A DNA stretch of 64,000 nt, from contig NZ_VCLB01000002.1 in the NCBI RefSeq assembly GCF_005924265.1, positions 310,001-374,000 of the forward strand, in the 5' to 3' direction. Under the pieces are notes generated by a model. It did not search any database. It had not been told where the DNA came from and was given only the letters and a program-made list of their open reading frames with translations. Shown here piece by piece: positions 34,119-42,557 of the stretch (its first letter is position 1; each line of letters opens with the position of its first letter). The translations under genes and the position numbers were made by a program. The stretch comes from Martelella lutilitoris. GTDB taxonomy: Bacteria > Pseudomonadota > Alphaproteobacteria > Rhizobiales > Rhizobiaceae.

Positions 34119-35419
34119 CCATCATCCTGCGGTGAGAATTTGAAGAAGATCAGCGAGAAGACCAGAAGCACGACGAAGACCACGACGGCGACCGCCGCGC
34201 CCGCGCCGAGATTGGAAACGGCAAAGGCCTGTTCATAGACATCGACCGTCAGCGTCCGCGTGCCGGCGGCCCCGCCGGTCAGAAGGAAGATGTCGTCGAA
34301 CTTGTTGAAGGTCCAGATGAAGCGCAGCAGGAACAACACGGCGAGGATGCCGACAAGCTGCGGCAGCGAGATGTACCAGAACTGCTGCAGCGGCGTTGCG
34401 CCATCAATCTCGGCTGCCTCGTAGACATCGGTGGAAAGCGCCTGCATGCGCGCCAGGATGAACAGGAAGGACAGCGGGAAATAGCGCCAGGCCTCGAACG
34501 CGATCACCGTCGTCAGCGCCACCGGGAACTGGAAGGTGAGACCGAAGATCGAAATATCGACATCGCGCTGGCCGAAGAAATCGATCGGCGCGCCGATCAT
34601 TCCGGAGCGCACCAGAAGGGCATTCAGCGTGCCGGAGTAAGGATCAAGCAGGATGATCCAGGTAAAGGCAACCGCAATCACCGGCGCCACATAGGGAAAC
34701 AGGAAAAGTCCGCGCAGCACCGAGCGTCCCTTGAAGCTCTGGTTTAGGAGCTGGGCGGCGAAAAGTCCGAGCACCAGCGCGCTCGCCGTGCCGAACACCG
34801 TGTAATAGAAGGTGACGCGCAGCACTTTCCAGAAATCGGGCGAGGAGAAGATGCGCGAGAAATTGTCCAGCGTGAACTGGAAATTGGTGAGGATATTGTC
34901 TGATCTTCCGAAGGCCTCGGCCGGGTTGTCGCGCGGCTCGACAGGCGAGGTCAGGTAGGCGGTATCGGCAATCACCTGCAGGCGGATGCGGTCGCGGAAT
35001 TTCTCCGGCAGGTCACCGAGCGTGCAGGTCAGTTCGCGGCCAGTGAGCGTGCAGCGCTGGTCCAGCCCGGTGACTTCGAGGCCGTCGGGGATGATATCGA
35101 CAAAGCCCGCCTCGTAGATCGAGGCCTTTTGCGAGGTGTTGCGCAGCCTGTATTCAAGCTCTGCCGTGTCGCCAACCTGTTCAAGATCGCCGCGCAGGCG
35201 CTCGTTGATGTTGAGTTCCGGCGGTCGCAGGTCGGAAAGCGTGACCGGCTTGAACGAGATCCAGAAATTGGCGACCAGCGGCAGGAGCACGATCGCCAGC
35301 ACGATCAGGAAGGTCGGCGCCAGCATCGAATAGGCAAAGCGCATCTCGCGCTTGGCCATGCGGCCATAGGTCTTTGGCGGCGTCGGCGTGATTTCAGCCT
35401 TGTCGGTCATGTCGGACAT
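34115..35419 (-). CDS. Sugar ABC transporter permease, MalF type, with periplasmic insertion
   Basis: 434 residues. After the first membrane helix (about 30-52) comes a ~110-residue polar beta-rich segment (about 60-175, with two Cys in DQRCTLTGRELTCTLGD) before the remaining five helices. The EAA loop is YEAAEIDGATPLQQFWYISLPQLVGI near the C-terminus. E. coli MalF also has a large periplasmic loop (P2) that docks the binding protein; here the insert is after helix 1 and resembles a DUF11-like beta module. It lies 72 bp downstream of the binding-protein gene. Confidence 0.88.
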   Translation of the reverse strand: MSDMTDKAEITPTPPKTYGRMAKREMRFAYSMLAPTFLIVLAIVLLPLVANFWISFKPVTLSDLRPPELNINERLRGDLEQVGDTAELEYRLRNTSQKASIYEAGFVDIIPDGLEVTGLDQRCTLTGRELTCTLGDLPEKFRDRIRLQVIADTAYLTSPVEPRDNPAEAFGRSDNILTNFQFTLDNFSRIFSSPDFWKVLRVTFYYTVFGTASALVLGLFAAQLLNQSFKGRSVLRGLFLFPYVAPVIAVAFTWIILLDPYSGTLNALLVRSGMIGAPIDFFGQRDVDISIFGLTFQFPVALTTVIAFEAWRYFPLSFLFILARMQALSTDVYEAAEIDGATPLQQFWYISLPQLVGILAVLFLLRFIWTFNKFDDIFLLTGGAAGTRTLTVDVYEQAFAVSNLGAGAAVAVVVFVVLLVFSLIFFKFSPQDDG

Positions 35420-35491
35420 CTGAAAAGCCTTCGGAAAAGAACGGGCCGGGCGCTGACGAACAGCGCCCGGCGGTTTGTCCGGCCTTCGGGA

Positions 35492-36838
35492 TCAGTTGAT
35501 CCCGGAAAGCTCCGAATTCAGCTTCTCGACGGCTTCCTCTCCGGAGATTTCGCCGTCGATATACTCCCGCACGACCTGGTTGATGATCTGGCTGTTGATC
35601 ATCTTGGAGGCAAGCGCCAGCTGGCCTTCCTTCACGCCCCAGCGGTTGGCGGTCTCAAGGCCGGTGACGATCTTCTGTACGGTTTCTTCCGGGTAGAGAT
35701 CGGCAAGCGGGGCCTTGCGGTCGACGCCGACGGGAAGCGTCGCCCACTCGTCGACGAACTTGCTCGGCTCGTCCGCAGTTCCGCGACGGACCGGGAACTT
35801 GCCTTCCGGCGCCATGGAGAGCGTGTTCATATAGCCCTCGTCCATGGAGAACTTTATGAAGTCGGCGGCGACATCGAGATTGGTCGCATCCGCCGTCACG
35901 CCGAGATAGCGGATATCCGCCCATGCCGCGCCATCCGGGTTGGAGGGACCGGAGAAAGTGGTGACCACATCGGTCATCTGCGCCAGCTCCGTGGAAGTCG
36001 GATCGTCGTTGATCGTCGGCGGGGCGCTGTCGCGCAGACCGGCAAGCTCGTCAAGAATGAAGGGCGACCAGATGATCATCGCCGCCTTGCCGTCAAAATA
36101 GAGCGCGCGCGACTGCTGCCAGTAGAGTTCGCCCTCCGGCGACGCATCGGCTAGCGTCTTGTAGAAGTCGAGAACCTCGATCGTCTTGGCTTCATCCAGC
36201 GGCTTGAAGCCGTTCTCATCGACGGGCGTCACGCCATTGGCGAGGAAGACGTGCTCCAGAACCTGGCTCATGAAGTTCTCGTCGATCTTGGTCGCGGCAA
36301 CGAAACCGTACATCTCCGGCGGATTGTGCAGCGCCTCGATGGCGGCGGCGATGTTTGCGTAGGAATCCGGCGGGGCAAGGCCTGCCTCGTCGAACAGGTC
36401 CTTGCGGTAGATGATCATCTGCGTCCAGCCATCGACCGGCACGGCCGCCGTCATGCCCTCGAACTGCGCCATCTCGATCGCACCGGGGGCAAAGGTGTCG
36501 ATGCCAAGGTCGTTGACGATCTCGTCGTTGATTTCAGCGTCCAGAATGCCGGCTTCGGCCCAGGGCAGAACATATTGTACGGTGAGGTAGATGACGTCGG
36601 GCAGGTCGCCCGCGGCAAAGGCGGCGGTGGCGCGCGTGCCAAGTTCGGACTCCGTCACCGGAATGACCTGCACCTCATTGCCGGTCTGTTCCTTGAAGGC
36701 GTCGGCGATTTCCTGCTGCTTGGCCAGCCGCTCCGGCTGTTCTTCCGTCGTCCAGAAGCGGATCGTGTCGGCCTGCGCCATGGATGCCGCGCTTGCCGAG
36801 AGCAAGAGCGTCGCCGTCAGTGTCTTCAGTGTTTTCAT
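35492..36838 (-). CDS. Sugar ABC transporter extracellular solute-binding protein
   Basis: 448 residues: signal peptide MKTLKTLTATLLLSASAASM with cleavage after AQA, then a cluster B/SBP_bac_1 fold (IRFWTTEEQPERLAKQQEIADAFKEQTGNEVQVI, AAFAAGDLPDVIYL, GKAAMIIWSPFIL). It binds the sugar or glycoside for the downstream permeases. The second of two adjacent ATGs (36838) is preferred because GGAGG is then five bases away. It is the first gene of a six-gene minus-strand operon; its promoter lies in the 413-bp gap that also contains a perfect operator-like palindrome. Confidence 0.9.
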   Translation of the reverse strand: MKTLKTLTATLLLSASAASMAQADTIRFWTTEEQPERLAKQQEIADAFKEQTGNEVQVIPVTESELGTRATAAFAAGDLPDVIYLTVQYVLPWAEAGILDAEINDEIVNDLGIDTFAPGAIEMAQFEGMTAAVPVDGWTQMIIYRKDLFDEAGLAPPDSYANIAAAIEALHNPPEMYGFVAATKIDENFMSQVLEHVFLANGVTPVDENGFKPLDEAKTIEVLDFYKTLADASPEGELYWQQSRALYFDGKAAMIIWSPFILDELAGLRDSAPPTINDDPTSTELAQMTDVVTTFSGPSNPDGAAWADIRYLGVTADATNLDVAADFIKFSMDEGYMNTLSMAPEGKFPVRRGTADEPSKFVDEWATLPVGVDRKAPLADLYPEETVQKIVTGLETANRWGVKEGQLALASKMINSQIINQVVREYIDGEISGEEAVEKLNSELSGIN

Positions 36839-37251
36839 CATGTCCTCCAAAAGCGTCCCATGGAAAACCGGAAATCGGCTTTCCTCCAAAGCCCTGCAGC
36901 AGGGCCTGTTCCCGTCAGTTCTCGTCCGCCAGATGGGCGAGACAGGCAGGTCGACAGTGCGGCCCGCCGCGCGTTCCCGGCGCATGGCGCCAAAAGCATC
37001 TGAAACCGATGGTTCTCCTCCCATCAGCCTGTCGTAGCGGTTTGAAAAGGCGCAAAGTTTGCGCCACCGCTTGAATAAACTTTAGCGCTTTGAGGGGATC
37101 GGTCAAGGCAAGCGGCCGCCTTTGATCCGCCGTCCCGTTCCACTTTGGTCGTATAGGGCTTACGAAAATGCAGCCGCACGCGCCTGTTCCGACAGGAACA
37201 ATGGCCTAAACCGGGCGTTGCCTTGTTGAAGCGAAGCAAAGGGGACGCTCA
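36839..37251. other. 413-bp divergent intergenic region
   Basis: No gene is seen. It must hold promoters for the minus-strand sugar transporter operon and the plus-strand DUF1206 gene. The main visible structure is the 17-bp palindrome at 37049-37065, placed about 210 bp from the binding-protein start and 186 bp from the DUF1206 start. Sequence around 37070-37100 is more AT-rich (TTGAATAAACTTTAGCG) and may be a promoter. Confidence 0.5.
37049..37065. promoter_or_regulatory. Perfect 17-bp palindrome, candidate LacI-type operator
   Basis: GGCGCAAA-G-TTTGCGCC is perfectly symmetrical around one base. Length and symmetry suit a LacI/GntR-family dimer. It lies upstream of the sugar transporter operon, and the nearest LacI gene is at 28068-29069, at the far end of that operon. 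Assignment to that regulator is inference. Confidence 0.5.
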
Positions 37252-38046
37252 ATGAGAAAAGGCGCACGATGGATCAAGCACCTGGCCCGAACGGGCTATT
37301 TCGCCCGCGGCCTGGTCTATACGATCATCGGCCTGTTCGCGGTGCTCGCGGCGATCGGCGCGGCCGAAAGCAAGGACACCAAGGGCGCGCTGCAGACCCT
37401 TCTCGAGCAGCCCTTCGGTTCCGTCCTGATCGCAATCCTCATCATAGGCCTGATCAGTTACGGCGTCTGGCGCGTGTTCCAGTCGGTCATGGATCCGGAT
37501 GATCACGGCACGGGCGCGAAGGGGCTCGCCGTTCGCGCCGGCCTGTTTTCCAGCGCGGTCACCTATGGCCTGCTTGCCCTTTACGCCCTCTCGCTGGTCG
37601 GCATTTCCAATGGCGGCGGGCGCGGCGGGGGGGCTTCGCCGGCCGAGATGCTGGCCGCCTTCGTCGGTTCGCGTCCGGTTTCGCTTGGTCTTGCCGCCAT
37701 CTTCCTGGGCGTGGCGATCGCCCACTGGGTCAAGGCCTACAAACGCAAATATGCCGATCACCTGAAGGCGTCGGAAACGGTCATGGAATGGTTGCACCCC
37801 ATCTCGATCACGGGCCTCACAGCGCGCGGCTGCGTCTTTGCCACCCTTGCGGTGATGCTGGTCCTGCGCGGACTTTCGAGCGGCGAGGGAGGGGAAACGC
37901 CGGGGCTCAAGGATGCGCTGGAATATATCCAGGACTTGCCGTTCGGCGCATTCCTGCTGGCGGCGCTCGGCATCGGCGTCGTGCTCTTCGCCGTCTATTC
38001 CTTTGCCGAGGCCATCTGGCGCGAGATCAATATCGAGGATGCCTAG
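37252..38046 (+). CDS. DUF1206 membrane protein
   Basis: 264 residues with six membrane helices arranged as three repeats of a two-helix unit. Each repeat begins with an A-R-x-G-(Y/x)-x-A-R-G-like or equivalent motif: LARTGYFARGLVYTIIGLFAV at 11-31, VRAGLFSSAVTYGLLALYAL at 93-112, and GLTARGCVFATLAVMLVLRG near 190. This is the DUF1206 signature; function is unknown. The ribosome site is AAAGGGGA. The TAG stop coincides with the end of a short palindromic repeat. No partner gene is suggested by its surroundings. Confidence 0.85.
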   Translation: MRKGARWIKHLARTGYFARGLVYTIIGLFAVLAAIGAAESKDTKGALQTLLEQPFGSVLIAILIIGLISYGVWRVFQSVMDPDDHGTGAKGLAVRAGLFSSAVTYGLLALYALSLVGISNGGGRGGGASPAEMLAAFVGSRPVSLGLAAIFLGVAIAHWVKAYKRKYADHLKASETVMEWLHPISITGLTARGCVFATLAVMLVLRGLSSGEGGETPGLKDALEYIQDLPFGAFLLAALGIGVVLFAVYSFAEAIWREINIEDA

Positions 38047-38090
38047 GGCATCGGGCGAAAAAGTGGCGTCCGGTGTTCGACAAGCCGATG
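38044..38090. repeat. Diverged copy of the TAG-ended palindromic repeat
   Basis: Begins TAGGGCATCGGGCGAAAA, aligning with TAGCGCATCGGCCCGAAAA at 4013, and closes with CCGATG (38085-38090) pairing with CATCGG (38049-38054). The inner arms are degraded. Its first three bases are the stop codon of the DUF1206 gene, the same relation as at the divL-like gene. Confidence 0.5.
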
Positions 38091-38149
38091 ACTAAAACAA
38101 AGAGCTTGATCCCCGGGCCGTTCAGATTGACCGCCGCACGATCCAGCGT

Positions 38150-39505
38150 TCAGGACTTGCCGAATTCGTTCGGCGCGTTTTCATCCAGCAGGTCTCCGCG
38201 CCCCTGCTGATGGCGCTCCTCGGCTATCCGTCTCTGCAGATCGCTATCAATCGCCGTGTCCTGCGCCGTTTCGGGTTCGCTTGAAACCGCCGCCGCTTTG
38301 CGCTCCTCGCCGGTCGAAAGGCTCGCTGCGGGGAATGAAAGCGCACTCTGAATGTCGTCGTCAAGGCGCAGACGATAGGTCGGTTCTGGCAGCGAGAAAC
38401 CGTTGGTCTCCAGCGCCCGTTTGACCAGCCGCATGGCCTCGGACCGCGCCTTCAGCAGATCGGTCGCCGCCTGGTTGACCCAGCCGACGAAGACGAGCAC
38501 CACATTGGAATCGCCAAGCTCCCGGATCCAGGCGTCGGCTGCCGGCTCGTCGAGGATGAAGTCCTGGCGCGATACCGTCTCCAGCCCGATCTTCAGCGCG
38601 CGATCGAGATCGCTGTTGGCGTCGACGCCGACCTCGAAGGTGAAGCGGCGCTGCGGATTGACGGTGTAGTTGATGATCACACTCTTGAACACGGTGGCGT
38701 TCGGAATGCGGATATGATTGCCGTCAACCTCCATCAGGATGGTGGCGCGCGCCGTCAGGCTGATGACGAAACCCTCGTAATTGTCGATCCTGACGAAATC
38801 CTGCGGGCGGAAGGGCTGGCGGACGGAAAGAAGAATACTGGCGATGTAGTTTTCCACCGTGTCGCGCACGGCAAAGCCGACTGCGAGCCCGACAATACCG
38901 GCAGCGCCCAGCAGCGTGCCGAGCAGCGCGGTCGCGCCGAGGATATCAAGCGCCAGCACGCCGCCAATGATCATGAAGGCGATCCTCACCACCTGGCGCA
39001 AGAGATCGGCGATGAAGGTATTTGGTGCCACTTGTCGAAAAGGCCACCGGCGGTGCGCCAGAAAGGCGCCGAAAAACGCGACGACCGCCCAGCATAAAAG
39101 CGCAACGAGGATCAGCGGGACATAGCTCAAGGCCTGCAAGGCGCGCGCCTCGAGCCTTTCGAAAACCGGAACCAGCCTCTCGCCGACCGATGTTTCCTCG
39201 GCGATCTCGTTGTTGACGGCAACCACCCCGTTCACGCGTTCGGAAAGCTCGGCCGCTCGGGCTGCAAAGCGAGCCTCCTGCACCTTGCCGCGCAGCGTCA
39301 CCACGCCGGAGCGTACGGTCGCATCGATATTCTCCAGTCCCTCGATCTGGTCGAAAATGCCTGAGAGACGCGCCTCGATCGCGGCATCGGAAGAGGCCGC
39401 AATATCCGTCTCGATGCCGGCATTCGTCGTCTGGGCAAAGGCAAAACCCGCCAACCCCGCCGGAAGGGCGAGAAGGCAGAAGATCAGGGCGAGTATGGTT
39501 TTCAT
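38150..39505 (-). CDS. MscS-family mechanosensitive channel with N-terminal BON domain
   Basis: 451 residues: signal peptide (MKTILALIFCLLALPAG, ending AFAQ), a BON domain (about 36-95, LEGLEN... IDATVRSGVVTLRGKV and VNGVVAVNNEI), three membrane helices (about 115, 160 and 185), the MscS pore helix with its Gly/Ala pattern (GTLLGAAGIVGLAVGFAV), and the beta domain (QPFRPQDFVRIDNYEGFV) with a polar C-terminal tail. It acts as an osmotic safety valve; BON domains bind phospholipid or interact with the envelope. The start at 39505 was chosen for the signal peptide, with GGAGGGG upstream. Confidence 0.88.
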   Translation of the reverse strand: MKTILALIFCLLALPAGLAGFAFAQTTNAGIETDIAASSDAAIEARLSGIFDQIEGLENIDATVRSGVVTLRGKVQEARFAARAAELSERVNGVVAVNNEIAEETSVGERLVPVFERLEARALQALSYVPLILVALLCWAVVAFFGAFLAHRRWPFRQVAPNTFIADLLRQVVRIAFMIIGGVLALDILGATALLGTLLGAAGIVGLAVGFAVRDTVENYIASILLSVRQPFRPQDFVRIDNYEGFVISLTARATILMEVDGNHIRIPNATVFKSVIINYTVNPQRRFTFEVGVDANSDLDRALKIGLETVSRQDFILDEPAADAWIRELGDSNVVLVFVGWVNQAATDLLKARSEAMRLVKRALETNGFSLPEPTYRLRLDDDIQSALSFPAASLSTGEERKAAAVSSEPETAQDTAIDSDLQRRIAEERHQQGRGDLLDENAPNEFGKS

Positions 39506-39592
39506 GTCCGGCTGTCCCCTCCATCCATCCCTCTTGTAGCGCAAAGCGCGCGTCTGGTGACACGCGCATTGATCCGTTTGAGGGAACGGCAA

Positions 39593-39619
39593 AAGCGGGC
39601 CGCGTCAAGAGGCCCGCTT
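39593..39619 (-). terminator. Hairpin terminator after the small membrane-protein pair
   Basis: Perfect 9-bp stem AAGCGGGCC (39593-39601) with GGCCCGCTT (39611-39619). It is 26 bp past the stop of the minus-strand gene at 39645; the U tract on that strand is short. Confidence 0.55.
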
Positions 39620-39644
39620 GAGATTTCGTTTTGTCGCGTTTTCG

Positions 39645-40250
39645 TCACGCCTTGCGACGCAGCGCCGATGGCACGAAACTGTGGATCGACAGGCCCTCAT
39701 CGCGGTGCTTGCCGCCGGCAACGCCGGCAAACCAGGCCCCGGCCGCGCCGAGGACCGCCCCTGCGGCCGAACCGAATGCGGTGATGACGGAGGCATTCTG
39801 CGCCATGCGCATCATTTCATCCGTCATCTCGCCGCTTGCCGATGTCGCGCCGAGGCCGGAAATGGCGGAGACGAGGGCCGCGCCCGCGCCGAGCGCAAGC
39901 GTCGACAGCGCCCAGACGACGATGCCGTGGATGCCGTCGCGGAACTCGCTCTCGTCCGCGGTTCCGTCACCGAAATGCGAGCGCATGCGCCCCGCGACAT
40001 AGCCGCCGGCGGATGCGCTGGCGAAGGCGACGAGAATAAGCCAGAGGCCGATCAGAAAGAGCGCCCAGCTGAGGCTGTCTTGCGTGGGTTGCGCGTCGCT
40101 TGCGGCAAGTCCGATGCCTGCGCCGAACTGGGAGAGAACGGTGGCGAGCGCGCCGGCAACGGCCGCGCCGCCGAAGATCGCGCCCCATTCGAGATAGGAG
40201 ACGCCCGGCCTGGGCGCGGCGGTTTTGGGAATATGTTCCTGTTCTGCCAT
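39645..40250 (-). CDS. Conserved multi-pass membrane protein of unknown function
   Basis: 201 residues with four to five hydrophobic Gly/Ala-rich segments: SYLEWGAIFGGAAVAGALATVL (about 18-38), LSWALFLIGLWLILVAFASASAGGYVAGRM (about 60-88), GIVVWALSTLALGAGAALVSAIS, and SVITAFGSAAGAVLGAAGAWFAG. Proteins of this type with the W-G-A-I-F-x-G-A opening are common as hypotheticals in Rhizobiales. The start at 40250 avoids a Ser/Cys-rich upstream frame. A 24-residue membrane peptide is encoded 10 bp upstream and is probably co-expressed. Confidence 0.7.
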   Translation of the reverse strand: MAEQEHIPKTAAPRPGVSYLEWGAIFGGAAVAGALATVLSQFGAGIGLAASDAQPTQDSLSWALFLIGLWLILVAFASASAGGYVAGRMRSHFGDGTADESEFRDGIHGIVVWALSTLALGAGAALVSAISGLGATSASGEMTDEMMRMAQNASVITAFGSAAGAVLGAAGAWFAGVAGGKHRDEGLSIHSFVPSALRRKA

Positions 40251-40260
40251 GGTGGAACCC

Positions 40261-40335
40261 TTATGCCAGGCCCAGGACGGACAGGATAAACATGACGACG
40301 ACGACAAGGCCTACGAGGTAGATGATACCGTTCAT
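40261..40335 (-). CDS. 24-residue single-pass membrane peptide
   Basis: Reading on the minus strand from ATG (40335) to TAA (40261) gives 24 residues beginning M-N-G-I-I-Y-L-V-G-L and ending V-L-G-L-A, almost wholly hydrophobic, so a single membrane helix. A ribosome site GGAGCA lies about eight bases upstream, and the next gene starts 10 bp downstream on the same strand. It is too short for most gene callers. I recall very similar short peptides as hypotheticals in Rhizobiales, but cannot verify that here. Confidence 0.6.
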   Translation of the reverse strand: MNGIIYLVGLVVVVMFILSVLGLA

Positions 40336-40525
40336 AATGTCTGCTCCGTTTGAATTCGATGCCTGTTAAACGGGTACTGGCGGGGATCGTTCCGAGCGGT
40401 CGCCGTTTTTCCGCTGGCATGATGGTTTCTAAAAACCGTGCATCGTCCGCCGATTTCTGATCATATGCCGCCGGGCCTCCGGCGGTCGGCCGGCTTGCGG
40501 GTCCGAAAGGAATGGGAGAAGACAC

Positions 40526-42295
40526 ATGCCGCAGCGTCGCCTCAGGTCTCAGGACTGGTTCGACAATCCGGACCATGCGGATATGACGGCGCTCTATCTG
40601 GAGCGCTTCATGAATTACGGCACCACGCCGGAGGAGTTGCGCTCCGGCAAGCCGATCATCGGCATTGCCCAGAGCGGCAGCGACATCAACCCCTGCAACC
40701 GGCACCATCTCGATCTCGCCCGGCGTCTGCGCGACGGCATCCGCGATGCCGGCGGCATCCCGATCGAGTTTCCATCCCATCCGCTTTTTGAAAACTGCAA
40801 GCGCCCGACGGCGGCGCTTGATCGCAATCTCGCCTATCTCGGCCTGGTCGAGTTGCTCTATGGCTATCCCTTCGACGGCGTGGTGCTGACCACGGGCTGT
40901 GACAAGACCACGCCGTCCGCGCTGATGGCCGCCGCCACCGTCAACATTCCCGCGATCGTCTATTCCGGCGGGCCGATGCTCGACGGCTGGCACGAGGGCG
41001 AACTGGTCGGTTCCGGCACGGTAATCTGGCGTTCGCGCCGCAAACTCGCCGCCGGCGAGATCAGCCGCGAGGAATTTCTCGAGGCGGCGCTTGATTCCGC
41101 GCCCTCTGTTGGTCATTGCAACACGATGGGCACGGCCTCGACCATGAATGCCATGGCCGAGGCGCTCGGCATGTCGCTGACGGGCTGCGCCGCCATTCCC
41201 GCCGCCTATCGCGAGCGCGGACAGATGGGCTATCGCACCGGACGGCGCGCCGTCGAACTGGTCAACGAGAATATCCGCCCCCTCGATATCCTGACCCGCG
41301 AGGCCTTCCTCAATGCGATCCGGGTGAATTCGGCGATCGGCGGCTCGACCAACGCCCAGCCGCATCTTTCCGCCATTGCCCGCCATGCCGGGGTCGAGCT
41401 GAAGCCGTCCGACTGGCAGGAGCATGGCTTCGACATTCCGCTGCTTGCCAATGTCCAGCCGGCGGGCGAGTTCCTCGGCGAGCGCTTCCATCGCGCCGGC
41501 GGCGTGCCGGCCATCATGTGGGAACTCTTGCAGGCGGGACGGCTTGACGGTGGCTGCCCGACGGTCACCGGCAGGACCATGGCCGAAAACCTCGAAGGCA
41601 GGCAGGCAAGCGACCGGGCCGTGATCAGGCCGTTTTCCGAGCCGTTGCAGGAGCGCGCCGGCTTCCTGGTGCTGAAGGGAAACCTGTTCGATTTCGCCAT
41701 CATGAAGATGAGCGTCGTCTCCGAGGATTTCCGCAAGCGGTATCTGTCGGTTCCGGGACGGGAAGGCATTTTCGAGGGCAAGGCGGTCGTCTTCGACGGA
41801 TCGGAGGATTATCACGCCCGGATCAACGATCCGGCGCTCGATATCGACGATAACACCATCCTTGCCATTCGCGGGGCAGGGCCGCTGGGCTGGCCGGGCT
41901 CGGCCGAGGTGGTCAACATGCAGCCGCCGGATCGCCTCATCCAGAAAGGCATCAACAGCCTGCCGACGATCGGCGACGGTCGCCAGTCCGGCACGGCCGA
42001 CAGTCCGTCGATCCTCCACGCCTCGCCGGAAAGTGCGGCCGGCGGTGGTCTTGCCTATCTTCGCACAGGCGATATCATCCGCATCGATTTCAATGCCGGC
42101 CACTGCGACATGCTGGTTGACGATGCCGAGATTGCGCGCCGAAAGGCGGAAGGCATTCCCGAAGTGCCGCCGGATGCGACACCATGGCAGCGCATCTATC
42201 GCAATTCTGTCACGCAGATCGACGAAGGTGCGACGCTTTCGGGGGCCGATACGTTTCGCGACATCGCTTCGCGGCCGCCCCGGCATAACCATTAG
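40526..42295 (+). CDS. IlvD/Edd-family sugar-acid dehydratase (arabonate/xylonate type)
   Basis: 589 residues. Fe-S/metal-site segments are all present: GSDINPCNRHH (about 52-62), LTTGCDKTTPSALMAA (about 125), SVGHCNTMGTASTMNAMAEALG (about 195-215), and the C-terminal TIGDGRQSGTADSPSILHASPE. This branch with an [2Fe-2S] or [4Fe-4S] cluster and Mg2+ dehydrates pentonates (L-arabonate, D-xylonate) to 2-keto-3-deoxy acids rather than acting in branched-chain amino-acid synthesis. It has a GGGAGA ribosome site and no pathway partners beside it. It ends 262 bp before the alg-like operon. Confidence 0.85.
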   Translation: MPQRRLRSQDWFDNPDHADMTALYLERFMNYGTTPEELRSGKPIIGIAQSGSDINPCNRHHLDLARRLRDGIRDAGGIPIEFPSHPLFENCKRPTAALDRNLAYLGLVELLYGYPFDGVVLTTGCDKTTPSALMAAATVNIPAIVYSGGPMLDGWHEGELVGSGTVIWRSRRKLAAGEISREEFLEAALDSAPSVGHCNTMGTASTMNAMAEALGMSLTGCAAIPAAYRERGQMGYRTGRRAVELVNENIRPLDILTREAFLNAIRVNSAIGGSTNAQPHLSAIARHAGVELKPSDWQEHGFDIPLLANVQPAGEFLGERFHRAGGVPAIMWELLQAGRLDGGCPTVTGRTMAENLEGRQASDRAVIRPFSEPLQERAGFLVLKGNLFDFAIMKMSVVSEDFRKRYLSVPGREGIFEGKAVVFDGSEDYHARINDPALDIDDNTILAIRGAGPLGWPGSAEVVNMQPPDRLIQKGINSLPTIGDGRQSGTADSPSILHASPESAAGGGLAYLRTGDIIRIDFNAGHCDMLVDDAEIARRKAEGIPEVPPDATPWQRIYRNSVTQIDEGATLSGADTFRDIASRPPRHNH

Positions 42296-42394
42296 GCGCG
42301 CGCGGCTCTTGCTGCCGCATGCTCCTGACCGTGGCGCCCCGAAATGCCCGCTGAATACGATATGTTTAGGATTTCAGGCGATGTTCATGATTAA

Positions 42395-42414
42395 TGGCGG
42401 CAGATGGACCGCCA
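42395..42414. promoter_or_regulatory. Dyad upstream of the alg-like operon
   Basis: TGGCGG (42395-42400) and CCGCCA (42409-42414) are separated by 8 bases, about 145 bp before the algD start, in the 262-bp gap that must contain the operon promoter. It is a possible operator; the arms are short and GC-rich, so chance is not excluded. Confidence 0.25.
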
Positions 42415-42557
42415 GCCTGTGCCGCGACCGGCAGTCGCGCCCGCCCTTCTCAAGCGGGGAACTGATTCCGGCTCTGTGGTCGGCGAGATATGATAGCGCT
42501 CTCTTCGGAGAGGTTTTGAAGGTCCGGTGCGCGCGCCCGGATACAAGGGGGTAGAAC

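Noticed and set aside
40052-42292. 746-codon open frame on the minus strand opposite the sugar-acid dehydratase
   Set aside because: Basic, low-complexity product without domains. The plus-strand frame carries all the dehydratase motifs; the last part merely merges into a shifted frame of the membrane-protein gene.
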